Shown here: piece after piece, positions 1 to 11,461 of the stretch
How the letters are laid out: each line of letters begins with the position of its first letter
How positions within the stretch are numbered: the stretch's first letter is position 1
Assembly (NCBI GenBank): GCA_025642065.1
Contig: JAODUP010000328.1
Coordinates: forward strand, 209,001-273,000
From: Paralvinella palmiformis
Lineage: Eukaryota; Annelida; Polychaeta; Terebellida; Alvinellidae
Direction of reading: 5' to 3'
DNA length: 64,000 bases
The notes under the pieces: model-generated
The model's input: the letters and a program-made list of their open reading frames with translations, nothing else
Told to the model about the DNA's origin: nothing
The model's database searches: none
Made by a program: the position numbers and the translations under genes

Positions 1-327
1 AGTCACGTCTTTTAAAAGCAATTTCTCTGGTCACTTAAGCAATAGATTAGAGGAAAATAAAAACAATTTCTAGCCAAATTTATATAATGTGACCATCCAT
101 GAACGGAAAACTCTGATGTTTATGCATCTATGTTTGTAACATCTGCTGTATGGGTATGTATTTAAATAAACAAATTACTCTTCATATTAAAGGAACACCA
201 AGATGTGCGCACGAATAAACCATCTAAGATTGAACACGGAGTTTAACTATTCAACTTGTGGAAATGTTTAGCCTAACAACATCATTAACTGGGAAAATGT
301 TATCAGCACACCATTTATATCACAGTG
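1..327 (-). other. BORCS6 3' UTR / downstream sequence
   Basis: AT-rich sequence after the BORCS6 stop. No AATAAA or ATTAAA on the minus strand was seen, so the transcript end may lie outside the window or use a variant signal. Confidence 0.5.
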
Positions 328-394
328 TCACGTCCTCTTCTCATCCCTCGCCATTTGTGCTTCAAATAGTCCCAAAAGTCGTTTGATTTCTTGT
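328..394 (-). CDS. BORCS6: BORCS6 coding exon 7 (C-terminus and stop)
   Basis: Acceptor ttaccag, phase 2 in. Encodes QEIKRLLGLFEAQMARDEKR, one more Thr, then TGA at 330-328. It matches the VRDIRRTLEVLEAL-type end of the family. An alternative AG ten bases upstream would not keep phase. Confidence 0.85.
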
Positions 395-3300
395 CTGGTA
401 ACTTGGAGTTAAGAGACAATTGTTTATTGAATATGCCTTCTTACTAGAGTTTCCACGCTATAACTAGGTTAAATAGCTGCTCCAAAACATATCCTCATCT
501 TCATGTCACCGAATAGGAGCAAAATATTATTATTTTAGTCCAAGTGACAATGGACTAACCTATCTTGGTCAAAAAAGAAATAAATTGAAGTACCCATGAG
601 CAGGCCATTCAGTTAGCTTTGTTTAATGAATCAAAATGTAAATATCCAAATAAAATCACAAATTACTGGTCCAACACAGCTTACTTATTAAAATGAAACC
701 TTATTGAAGGGTATAAGAAATCAGTTAACACAGGGAAACACTGGTTATTCACCATAAAGTGCTGCCACCTGACAAATGTATTCTTTTCCAAACACACATT
801 CGCTTTTATTTCTACATATGCCCATAAGTAATACCTACATTTATTAAAGACAACATGATTCTTAATCATATCTAAACAAATACAATTTTTTTAGATTTAT
901 ATTCACATTCAATGGTAAAACTTACAAAAAGTCAGATGTTTACCACTAGATTTCTCTCATGTCTGAATTCAGTTGTTTTGGTTTGGAGCTGATAAAACCT
1001 GGCTGAGTGATAACTCCCTAAGTCAACCCATCCCACAAACACAGGTATGAGTTTGCAGCACAGTGCCATATGTTTGAGAGTTACAATTTAGTTCTTCCAT
1101 GTATGGGAGTTATAATTTAGTAAGTACATTTGTAAATACATATGAGTGACTGAGGGGTTTATTTAGCTTGGGAACTGGTCAGCCATGTGACGCATGGACA
1201 AGGAGTGACTCCCTTGTGGAATATCCCAGAAACACATATTAACTGGATTAGACCACACAACCTGGATATTTGAAGTATAATGCTCTATCCATTGCACTAT
1301 TGAAGTGCCATAAATATATCATGAAAAAATATGCAAGCTGCACAAATAAAAGATTTAAAAAATAGTGTTCTGCAGATAAATCTGCTTCACTTCTTAACGT
1401 TGAGCTGACAAGGTCCTTGTGGATGATTGAGAAAATCTCTCTGTCAGAATTTTCATCCCAACATTGCAAGGGTATTTCATATTAATGATCCTTTATGAGA
1501 AATTACTCATCTGGTAAACCCTAACATCTGTATGGAGGATATGGCTGTAAATTACTGGAAACAGAACACAAGCGGAGTTGCTGAGCACATTTCAATGGAA
1601 CAAATCAAAGCATAACGAGTTACAGATGTTGTAAAAAGGATACATTTCCTTCTGCAGTTTATATAATGGTTGCATTCTTTTCGAGAGTTCCTCACACTTT
1701 GCCATCAGCGCATACATTGACTAAAATGTAGAATATAAACAGGTTTAATACAGCAAGGCAAAATTCAGAGGGCTATAATATTATGATCACTTTCTAATCA
1801 CCAAAGTGTATTATTCACATACTGTGTTATTTGTCTGATTAGCTCACACAGTACCTACCTTGATGCTACCATCCACTGCATCACAGGTATTGTCTATGCC
1901 TTCCTTATAAGCACCAATACAGTCACATGTTATGGCTGACATCTGTATTAATAAAACAGAATTTAAAAAATGAATAACTTAATGCTGAAACAATTACAAT
2001 GCATTTTATTAATCTTGATCTAATATCAAATACACAAAGTTTTAAAAGCTTATCAACTTTAGACATCCTATCCATATATAATTACTTAATAACAATCATG
2101 CAAACAAACATTTATTGTATAAATGGAAATTTGTCTGCCTTATGACTACTTCTATGCACAGTGTAGGCTAAAGGGCCAACACAACCTTGATTTTGTCATA
2201 GTTTTGTGGTGACACCACTTGGATAAAGATTACTACTATCAAATAAACTAAATCTAGGCACAGCTTTGTAGGTGACGACAATTTTGTTTGCCGTAATGAT
2301 GAGTCAATGGGTTCCTATGCTTGCTATAACAAGGATAATACTATTACTGCCAAAGATAGTTTGCAATTTTATGCGACGCATTTTAGCATTGTGTAGCTGT
2401 CGGCATAAGTTGTTCTCTGCTTGGAGATGCAGTCATATATAAGACCGCCTCCTATATTTAGTTTGGGGCACTGATCTTGAACAACAAGGTGAGTTCACAA
2501 GTAAAAAATAATGAAAAAACACCTCATCACAAAACATTCATAAAAGTTTCTGACTAAGAAGAATGCCAAAGCGTGGAACAGTATGTTAAATCCAGTTATT
2601 CTGTATTCAGGCAAGTCCAGGATAATAAATGAGTTAAGGCCACCCCTGCCCTTCCAAAGCTCCCCAACATTTTTTGGCTCTCTGAAGCAGATGTTATCTG
2701 TTTTCAATACATATGGTGACCTTGTAAATACTGAAATGCGTCCGCTGGATGTACAACATTTGTTAGTGGACCTGCCAGGTAACATTCTTTAAAGAAAAAC
2801 ACAATCATAATATGCAGGCAAAAAAATGACTCATTCCTCAATCATCCATGATCTAAATAATCCAGTAACCAGTACCCAATCAGTGATAACAGTGAGAAGT
2901 GCAATACAAGGATCTGACACTTCTGGCCTACAAAGTTATCTCTACACGAAACCAAGAGACTCCTCAAATTCATTTAATATATCAGAACATTATTGTTCTT
3001 GGAATTGAGACCAGACATTTGTTCAGCATACCATGAGAAAACAGACTAAGCCAGAGTGTAGACCTGCTGTCCAAAACAAAACAAAAAAACATGTTCTGTG
3101 TAGGTGCACAATCTCAGGCAACTGTAATTAAAATGTTACCAAAATAGAAATCTAATTTGAGATGTTGTCACTATTATAAGCCATAAAAACTAGGTATTTC
3201 AGATGAACTCATGTTGTTTTCAACACGGTTAAGTCCAAGCTAGTCACACAGCCAGTAATCGTGCATGGCTTCTTTGTGACACCATCGTTTTAATTACAGC

Positions 3301-5863
3301 TCCAAACGATCCTGATTGGCCAGCAGTCTGATGACAGGCAGCCAATTCAATTAACTCATGTGTTAGTGAACATAAACAAGACTACATGCTGGCATTAGAC
3401 GTAGATCAAAGGTCAAGGTATGGAGTTGGGAGGTGGTCAAGTTATAGAAGAAAAATACAATGTTAAAGCATAGCAATAATTTAATACTGAAATAGTGGTC
3501 CATTTACAAAGGTGGTCAAGTTACAGAGGCGGTCCGAGTTAGAGTTTTGACTGTATTTATAAAATTTCATTAACAAATAATCTTTGCCCACACATGTAAA
3601 TATGCTTAATGCCATCCTATGTATGCTATATCAATAAATGTATTACAGCTAGCAAATAAAGCATTATTTCAGAATGAATTAATTAGAAAAGCAAGTTATG
3701 AAAAGAAGAAACACGGTTAAGTTATCGGAACTCATTAGAATAAAAACATCCATTTATTGGCCTTTTACCAACACCCTGTATAAAAACAGAGAACAAATTT
3801 GGATAATGAACCCACAATGTGGTGATGTCATATAGAATGCTTATTGACCTTATCAGACATACCGATCACAACATGATGCTTAGCTTGTGTCTATGAAAAG
3901 CCTCTTACTTTTTAAAACTAACTAACCTTGTAGATATTTTTCTTTAATGTGGACATCATGTTATCGAGACTATTGGCAACATTCCTGGCATGCATCTCTA
4001 GATCCATCAGAGCTCGTGGATCCACAGGAGGAACGTCATCAGGACTCTGTGTTAGTACACTTGGAGATCTGATGTGAATAAAAGGTAACAGCTCATCACT
4101 GATAAAAGCCAGAAAGAAACAATTTTTAGGCACTAATCTGTTCTTATCAATGTAATGACTACCATAGGTCTATCTACTTGTGTAAAGGTCAAAGAAGTGA
4201 TGCATTATACATGAATAACATCCAAAGTCAAAAATATTTTATCTTGATAGATTAATGACTGTATGCACACTGATAAGTCCTATTATACATAACATTACCA
4301 CCAGCACAATTATATCACATGCCATATTTACATATATAAGCAGTGTTTTGGTGTGAAAATCCATTGTTAGCAAAAAAGTACTTTTAATTTCCTTAGCTGA
4401 TTAAACAATACCTCAAAATGAATTTTCATAGCTTCTAAATTGAATGGATTCATTATCTTTAGGTGTTTTTGTATCAACTTCATCTCTGATGTCCATTGTG
4501 GTGGCTTCTAAATGACCTTCACTTAATCCTTTGTCAAGTTCATTGTAATCTTCTGGGTGTATGTGTGTGGGAGGGGGTGTTTCAAACTAATTACAAGCAT
4601 CTAATGATTGACTGTAATTCATAGGGACATATGGATCAGTACATCATAGGTTTGGTTTTATATTAGAATTTTATGAACAAATCATTCGGCATAATGCTGT
4701 TTACATTTCTATATGATAATAATAGACAAAATGGCAATTAGTTTACTTGGCTGGCTCCCTCAAATAAGTGAGACGCATATGGTCTGTAATTTACTGCTCA
4801 CCACGGGGACCATGAGTAAGGAGTGCCATAAAGGCAGTTATATTATTATGCCATAAAGGCAGTTATATGAATGGGGAAGAGAGATATGATAAATGGTAAC
4901 CAGCCACTTCTCTTGTAAATGGGTCTGATGCAATTCCCTTTAAAGTGGCCAAAAAGACCATTCATCTTATACACAAGGTTGACTTATACACAACTATATG
5001 CAGTAACTAGATACATATACAGGGAACAGAAATGGTCCTTAGTAGTATATTTGGAATAAAATACATGAAAAATCATTTAAGGTTAATTAATAATTTTTAC
5101 AATGAATATTCATCGATAAAAATCATGGGGTTAATAAAATGCCTTTACCAGCAAAACCCATTTAAACTTATATCATACGAGCTAATCACATTTTAGTATT
5201 CAGCAACTGATAGAAGATTGTCTTGATTTATTAATCTTGAGTAGTTGGAGAAAAGCATGTGTATAAAGGAATAGTATTAGCAAGAACATCAGCCATCAAA
5301 CCATGCAAATTAATTTTAAACAAAAATTAAAATACATTGTTTTTGATGTCAAAAATAATGTGTAATTTTTTGTCAATTCTATATGGTCAGACACCGTTTA
5401 TAAATTTTGTTGTCTATTTGTGTGACTGTTAAACTGATACTTATGTTTACATATTTTTAACAAAGCACAGAGAACATATTGGAATAAATCAGACATGGGG
5501 TCAATTCAATTCCAGAATTGGAATTGATTATTTAAATAAAAATGGAATTGGAATTGATAAATTTCGATTTGGAATGAATCCTGAAAATAATTTGCCACTT
5601 AATTTTTTAATTAAGAAATATTTCTTCCATGACAATCCTACTTGGAATATAAACTACTAGGATTAGGTATTCCAAGTAAGTACTTGGAATAGGTGCTCAG
5701 AGTACCTACTCATTGTAAAAAGTAGTACTTAGGTAATAAGAACTGGAATTGAAAAATTTGCAATTGATAAATTTAATGTGAAATTGACCAGATGGAATTG
5801 AGTGGCATTGGAATTGACAAATGGAATTGACCCCATGTCTCGAATAGATATTATCAATAGTGA

Positions 5864-5904
<41 letters not shown>

Positions 5905-8900
5905 TACACATATATATATGATAAAATAATGCACTGACCACTTACCACACATAGAGAAAATACTTAAGCAAATGGACATTTTATATTTTGTCCACAATAT
6001 TTATGGTTAACTGTTAAATGGGAGCTACAGGTTCTCAGAGCCAGTAACCATATCCAAATATAGTATTATTCTTCTGAGCCATGTAAATAAAATATACTGA
6101 CTGTCAATGAAAAGGCATTAGAGTTTTAATCCTAATAATATTCTCTTGAATTTTAATTGTGAACTTTCCCCCATGATGTAGTTTTATGAAAAATAAAATG
6201 CAAAAATGTGCATTTTTTTGTAAAATTTTGTGAACATGGTAGGCTAAATGGGTGAGATGACCTCCAAAGGTAAGCATGAAATACCCTTCAAACATAGCTA
6301 GAATGGGATTGGACCCAGGTATTAAGAGATCCTTTATCAACTGGGCTACCAGTTCAGTTACGGTGATCCCATATGATCTCATGAGACAATTCCACAATTT
6401 AAACAGGTACAAAATGAGCTCAATACAATATCTAATGTTAAGGACTATTACACTGGAAATGGTTTTCATTAACTGCCAGTATATGACTACAATCCACCAC
6501 CACACACACACCTGAATAATTTTGAACCAACATTAAATATATATTCTCTCGTATGTTTGTAGCAGTAATAATAATAATAATGTATATTTAATAAAGCACC
6601 CTTACTAGAAGGAGCCATTCAAAGCCACTGTACAATAATGACCCAAATGATATGTCTGTTAAAATCCAATCAGAGATTTGAACGATAATCATTATTTATC
6701 AGTGAAAGCAACTTTGAACTATTAAGTTTCCAGAATAGATTTAAACTTTTCAAGAGATGACACATTTCTAATATCCAGCAAGTTATCTGTTCCATGAAGT
6801 GGGGGATCCACCAGTAAATGCACAATTGCCATATGAGTTAAGACACTGGAACCTGCAATATTATATGACTAGATGACCAGAGTTTTCAGGATGACTTTCT
6901 AATTGACATCCTTAAATGTGTGTGTGTCTGTCTGTCTGTCTGTGTGTATTAAAAACATGCTTGCTGATCTTGGTATAACTATAAGGAACCAGCTCAATAG
7001 TTTACGAGCCCCCAATTTGAGCTAAAGTTACCACTTTTTCTGTCAATTTTCACCCAGATATAATTTATTAGTTAGGTTTCAAAAAGATTCTCATATCAGA
7101 AATAGTATGGGAGATTATTTTCTGAAAGCAAATTAAGAACGGTTAATTGCTAAAATGATAAGCAAAACCTGAACCTTATCTACAGGTCTGAGTAAATAAG
7201 GGCAAAACAGGGTTGTTCAGTATGGCATCTACATCTAAATAGTGAATTCATACCCCAACAATTCTGACAGTGATCGTTGTTGTTTGTCTTGGGGAGCTAA
7301 TCTGAAAACAAAACATTGTCAAAAAAAATTATCAACTCAGAGTATCACGCCATATCAGACTAGGCTATAAAGTACCCTTAATGGGTGTAACATTTTATAC
7401 CAGTATACAAATTTGATACTAATTATAGATATCAGCCAGCCAGCTTCGATGATACAAGTTTGGAGAAGGTCATGTTTAGTGATATCTTTCTAAATCAAAG
7501 AATGAAATATGTAAAATATAAAAATTTACCACAGAAAGCGACAGAAAAATGTAAGCAATTTACTAAATATTGGTTCTCACTGCAACATTTTCGCCAACAA
7601 TATATCAGTCCTGGAGTGTTCATACTTGCCTAGACCTTATTTATATGCACTGTATTCTGATTATATCCAGATGGAAATTTTTTTTAAATCACCTAAAATT
7701 CAGAACATTTGCAGTTAAACTGAAAGCTAATTACAGATTACTCAAGTGCATATTTAATAACGCTGTAGTTTTAGCTTTCAAATTATGATGTACGACAGTT
7801 TGTAATTAATCTGTTATAATCCAGGGCCATTGCGAATGACAAAAGTTAAGCGCTTTACTTTTTCGTTTTTATTATAATTACCACGATCTCAAACATATTT
7901 TTATCTGTGTGAGCTAGGGGGCTTATGTCTGCATCTGTAAACAATCTGGATTATTTTTAGTTCCGCGGTAAGTATATGATTCATATCCGTCAATTACAGG
8001 CATTTGGACCACGATAATCCATCTAAACAGACCAATAATATAAAGAAAACAAGGTATTAAAAGGTGCTATGAGACAGAAATGTGGTTTTAATTAATTAGT
8101 GGTTCCTGTAAAAATGTGGGCTTTAGTGCTGAGAATTCAATATCCATGGTTTTAACAGGGTCCAAGTTTCAATAACAAATTCTGGTACAGACTATTCGGG
8201 AGTCGAGACAAGACTTCTCAGGACAACTAAGAAACATGGAGAAACTTTCAAATTAATTTACATATTCTCTCATATCACACACACACACACACACAGCCAA
8301 GGCCAAACAAACCAAAAGATATACAAAAAATAAGAGGCCATCTTGGTTTTAAAAAGCAATTGCTAAAATCAAATGCACAACTAGCTCTACAATTTTAAGA
8401 TATGTTAATGACTTATTTACCTAGACAGACCAGAATAAGACCAGCCTGATGCCGAACTCGTTGACCAGCCCGAAGCTGAACTCGATATACTGGTCATACT
8501 CCTAGGTGTCAGGTTACCTGAATCTACGAACAAATAACAATCCACATTATAGTGTGACCATCTTACATTTAGGCTGTGATTATCGTCTCTCTTCAGTTCT
8601 TAATATGCCATTCATTTAATGGCGGCTCACCGCTCTCTTAAAGCTAAAACTCCATCCGGACTGTTAATTCTCAGACATACATGTAAATGTTTATGTAAGT
8701 TAATTATTATACAGGTCATATTTATCACAAATGATATAAACAACAGAAAATGTAGCTTATTAATGCTGGTTAATACCCAAGAAATTCACTGAAAGAAGAT
8801 AAGCTAACAGGTAAAATTGGCACGAACAGGAATAGTGTGTCAATTTTTTTTAATTCATGTTTAGGCACCATCTAATAATTGATGAACAAATGGCCATGTT

Positions 8901-9966
8901 ACCATATCAGTAGTTAAAAATGCATTATTGGATACAGGTCACCTGTATTTCGAGACATAGGACTGCTCATTCGTATCATGTGCTCAAGCCCAGAGGCAAC
9001 AAAAGCTACCATATCACCTTCGGTGGTCACCATTCCCTGCGACTGAAGTGGAGTTGACATGGCCGCTTCAATGAGTGCATCCATGCTGCTGCTTCGGCTG
9101 CTGAATTCACTCAGTGAGGATGCCGAGCTGTCCTTCTTCATCAGGCGTCGTTTTTCGTAGTAGGGCATTGGCCTAGGCAGGGACAGACTGTCTGGCCTGT
9201 CCATCAGGCCGCCATCCAATGTAATGACATTTGCCTCGACTGGAGCTAAAGGCTTGTGGCTTGGAGAGTTAAACGGTGAGGTGTCCAATGAGCTGGAATT
9301 CTGGCTGTTGCTCTCCTCGCTGCAATCGCGATCAAGAGCATCAATGGCTGCAAATATCTTGCGTGCCTCTGCTGCCAGTCTGTTCTCGTGGTCGTCCCCA
9401 TCCTGTGAGGTACTAGGCATCTCCATCAGCTCATCCTGGGCTGGACGACTGCAGGCACTTGATGATGACCTCAGAGTACCTGCCTCACTGCTGAGGCTAT
9501 CCTGCTGACTGTTACCATCCCCTTGTCCCATATCAATGCTGCTAGCCATCATCTGTTCGTGCTCTCCAGCAGGACCTGGGATGGCCTCATTATCCACGCG
9601 GAGCCGTTCGACATTCTGATTGTAGCTCTCATTCTCCTTCTCCTCTGGATAACTGGCATTGTCTATTTTGTCTGGATCCAAGACTTCTATGGAGCTGGAT
9701 GATTCCTGGATCACTTCAATGTCAGAGCTATCACACTCGCAGCCACTTGAGGTGTAACCACTTCGACTCGATCTACTAGTCTGCATCACATTATAGCCAT
9801 ACATGGTTGATACACCATTTTCTGGACTCCTCTGACCATTTACTGAGCCATTTGCATCATCTACTTCATCAAGAGGCATGTAACGGAAGGCATCGATTAC
9901 AGCATTCTGCTCTTGTCCACTTTCCTCATCTTCTGTTGTTTCTATTTGGCTTTGATCTTCTGCCAT
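328..9966 (-). CDS. BORCS6: BORCS6 (lyspersin), BORC complex subunit; 7 coding exons, 514 aa
   Basis: Spliced CDS: exons 9966-8943, 8523-8421, 7301-7254, 4068-3927, 1942-1859, 1720-1644, 394-328 (1,545 nt, 514 residues plus TGA). All junctions are GT-AG and phases agree (1,2,2,0,0,2). Recognition rests on two blocks of the animal BORCS6 family. One is a GDMVAFVASGLEHMIRM segment at residues 317-333. The other is a C-terminal helical domain, about residues 404-510, with VPPVDPRALMDLE, a DNTCDAVDGSIK block, MYALMAKCEEL and EIKRLLGLFEA. The N-terminal 300 residues are Ser-rich, acidic and low complexity. BORC sits on the cytosolic face of lysosomes, recruits ARL8 and drives kinesin-dependent movement to the cell periphery. 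By recall the human protein is about 357 residues, so this one is longer, mainly in the N-terminus. An acceptor lies just before ATG (cttag, 9970-9974), so a noncoding first exon is expected upstream, probably near 15 kb. It faces NOL9 head to head. No AATAAA is visible before the window edge. Confidence 0.92.
395..1643 (-). other. BORCS6 intron 6
   Basis: No coding signal beyond chance short frames. Contains one old SINE-like repeat (888-1066). Confidence 0.7.
888..1066 (-). repeat. Degenerate SINE-like dispersed repeat (family C)
   Basis: Aligns by eye with 33880-34070: both have a block with ttacaaaa(a/t)gtcagat, then a ttgtttag-like block, then catcccacaa(a/c). The second copy continues into a gattcgaaccc B-box on its reverse strand, pointing to a tRNA-derived SINE. 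Confidence 0.55.
1644..1720 (-). CDS. BORCS6: BORCS6 coding exon 6
   Basis: Encodes SMYALMAKCEELSKRMQPLY and KLQKE, the MYTLxARCEEL block of the family. Acceptor attttag. The donor AAT|GTATCC is weak but is the only one that joins exon 7 in frame; reading through gives a divergent tail ending in TGA. Confidence 0.85.
1859..1942 (-). CDS. BORCS6: BORCS6 coding exon 5
   Basis: 28 codons, phase 0 on both sides. Encodes MSAITCDCIGAYKEGIDN followed by TCDAVDGSIK, which corresponds to the family block for the second helix. Acceptor aatacag, donor CAAG|GTAGGT. Confidence 0.93.
1943..3926 (-). other. BORCS6 intron 4
   Basis: Noncoding and AT-rich. Short frames at 2495-2792 overlap on both strands and lack support. 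Contains a pogo-like repeat at 3160-3555. Confidence 0.7.
3160..3555 (-). mobile_element. pogo/Tigger-like repeat fragment, copy 1
   Basis: On the minus strand it starts TA|CAGTCAAAACTCTAAC and contains CTTGACCACC repeats. It is closely similar over about 400 bp to 18814-19225 on the plus strand, including a tggtgtcacaaagaagcc-like stretch and an end near ttataatag. TIR-like CAGT..AAxCTC ends and a TA target suggest a pogo/Tigger relative; that family assignment is inference. Confidence 0.6.
3927..4068 (-). CDS. BORCS6: BORCS6 coding exon 4 (start of C-terminal domain)
   Basis: Encodes SPSVLTQSPDDVPPVDPRAL and then the first helix MDLEMHARNVANSLDNMM. It matches the PPIDPEVLRDLE-type start of the conserved BORCS6 domain. 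Acceptor cacatcag, donor CAAG|GTTAGT, phase 2 in and 0 out. Confidence 0.93.
5491..5840. mobile_element. 350-bp TIR element (MITE)
   Basis: Bounded by perfect 17-bp inverted repeats, agacatggggtcaattc at 5491-5507 and its complement at 5824-5840. The interior is full of GGAATTG / TGGAATTGA motifs near both ends, like the subterminal repeats of hAT-type nonautonomous elements. No clear target duplication was seen. Confidence 0.75.
5866..5918. repeat. (TA)n/(CA)n microsatellite
   Basis: Uninterrupted TA run followed by CA and TA dinucleotides. The IYIYIY-type frames across it are artefacts. Confidence 0.95.
6225..6362 (-). mobile_element. SINE remnant with family-A 3' body and a different tRNA-like head
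   Basis: Read on the minus strand: head ggtagcccagttgataaagg, B-box-like gggtccaatccc, then the body cctttggaggtcatctcac and catttagcctaccatg. That body matches SINE family A (27870-28052, 50453-50643), but the head does not. Confidence 0.65.
7254..7301 (-). CDS. BORCS6: BORCS6 coding exon 3 (48 bp)
   Basis: Small exon encoding LAPQDKQQRSLSELLG. Acceptor ttttcag; donor GGG|GTATGA read as TTGGG|GTATGA. Phase 2 on both sides, which keeps the frame into exon 4. Confidence 0.85.
7302..8420 (-). other. BORCS6 intron 2
   Basis: AT-rich, no recognised element except a short (CA)n run at about 8277-8296. Confidence 0.65.
8421..8523 (-). CDS. BORCS6: BORCS6 coding exon 2 (Ser/Gly/Trp-rich)
   Basis: Acceptor ttcgtag, donor TAG|GTAAATAA, phase 1 in and 2 out. 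It encodes residues 342-375, with a near-perfect internal duplication of the motif SSASGWS. There is no obvious counterpart in the human protein as I remember it. Confidence 0.88.
8943..9966 (-). CDS. BORCS6: BORCS6 coding exon 1 (residues 1-341)
   Basis: Starts MAEDQSQIETTEDEE and is acidic and Ser-rich throughout. It ends with the conserved GDMVAFVASGLEHMIRM block. The reading frame stays open a few codons into the intron, but the donor ACAG|GTGACC at 8942 gives phase 1, which joins exon 2 in frame. The first exonic bases are gca before ATG, preceded by a cttag acceptor, so the exon probably begins at 9969. Confidence 0.93.
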
Positions 9967-10041
9967 TGCCTAAGAATTTCACATGCATATGATCTTTTCA
10001 AATGCCATTTTAAAAGTAGTTCCTCCTATAATAAATAGTAA

Positions 10042-10046
<5 letters not shown>

Positions 10047-10075
<29 letters not shown>
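10047..10075. repeat. (TA)n microsatellite
   Basis: Simple TA run. Confidence 0.95.
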
Positions 10076-10080
<5 letters not shown>

Positions 10081-10264
10081 TACAATCCAAATGTTGTAAT
10101 CTAATGAACTGTGCATTACATTTTCTAATAAAAAAATACCATGATGAAATCATGAAAAAAGTATACACTTTATGCACACACACATATATAATCCACATGT
10201 TGTAATTTAAAAAACCTTGCATTACATCTGTTTATAACAAACACCATGAAGAAGTCATGTACAG
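10075..10264. repeat. Diverged direct duplication, two units of about 95 bp
   Basis: Both units run gcacay..aatccamatgttgtaat, then ttgcattacat / gtgcattacat, then accatgawgaaatcatg / accatgaagaagtcatg. Confidence 0.7.
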
Positions 10265-11461
10265 TGATCAGAAATAAAAACTTAATCATCTGAATAAAAT
10301 AAATCAGTACACATCTGGGGGCATACTGTTTTTATCTGCTGTCTCTCCAAACAGTACATCTTTTGATATTCTCATAGTGAGATCTATAACAGACTATTCA
10401 TAATTTACTGTGACAGTCTAGGATAGACATTTGTCTTGACCTGATTCAGGAAGGATGATTAACAGTCGACACCAAAAATATAATTAAATATTCAGTAACT
10501 TGTCAATGTTAGCGTCCCTATATTTAATGCTGTCTCCCGTGCTCACAATGAACTGGGTTGTCATTAGAAGACCAGCCCTTTTATTTGGTTATAATGGGAG
10601 TGTCAGAAGTTCCATGTCTTATCTGACTACATATTATGATCATTTCTTCCCATTCACTCTTTACATCTCCATCTTTGACTGTAAACAGGGAAAATGCCCA
10701 GAGAAGTTATTCCGGTGATAAAGGCAGTTAAAAAGAAGCATACCTGGTAGTATACAAAAAGTAAAATAGAGTAAAGATAAAGTGGATCTCCAGAGTGAAC
10801 AATAAAAGAAATATTTTGGTTCGCATTTTCCTTTGAACTTGCATGGAACATTTCTCTTGAATTTCACTGGGAAACCTCAGAAAAGTATCTAATTTAATGC
10901 CACTTTTTCCATGCTTTGTATTTGGTAATATTAGAAAATGCAAGAAATACCAGAGGGCAATTTACTGCAATCCAACTGCAGATAAAACAATCCCAATTGT
11001 CAAAATGGAGTGGGTTAAATTTGATCCCTGTGTGTCTGTGTCTGTGCTCACAATATGACACCAGAAAGAGGCAAACCTTAGTAACGTTAACTAACCACAC
11101 ATTTGTTTATAATACATCTGTGGAGTATGTATTCAGCAACCTATTTTGGGAATGTGTTTCTCTGACATATGATGTTATTAATCCAAAAAGGTATCCATGG
11201 ATAAATAATACTGAATTGGATGGCTTAATACTTGTCTACATACGGGTGCCAATTTAATAGCCATCGTATATTTTGTTATCAAATTAGTGTATGGCTCAAT
11301 AAGCCACCAAGTGAACTCGGTGCCAAAATAAATGGCTCATTAATCTACCAAATATTAACCTAGATGGTAGCTCTAAGTAGTGATGATGTTTAAAACAAAT
11401 TGGTGGAAACATTTATAAAATTTTAGATTTCAAGTACTGATAGTGATTAATAACAAGTTCA

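Larger units (their letters stand above)
4069..7253 (-). other. BORCS6 intron 3
   Basis: The largest intron of the gene. It holds a TIR element (5491-5840), a (TA)n/(CA)n tract (5866-5918), a SINE remnant (6225-6362) and a TGTC-rich tract near 6920. No coding exon was found in it. Confidence 0.7.

Noticed and set aside
9224..9508. Open frame on the plus strand, 94 codons
   Set aside because: Lies antisense to BORCS6 exon 1 and reflects its Ser/Glu codon bias; no independent support.
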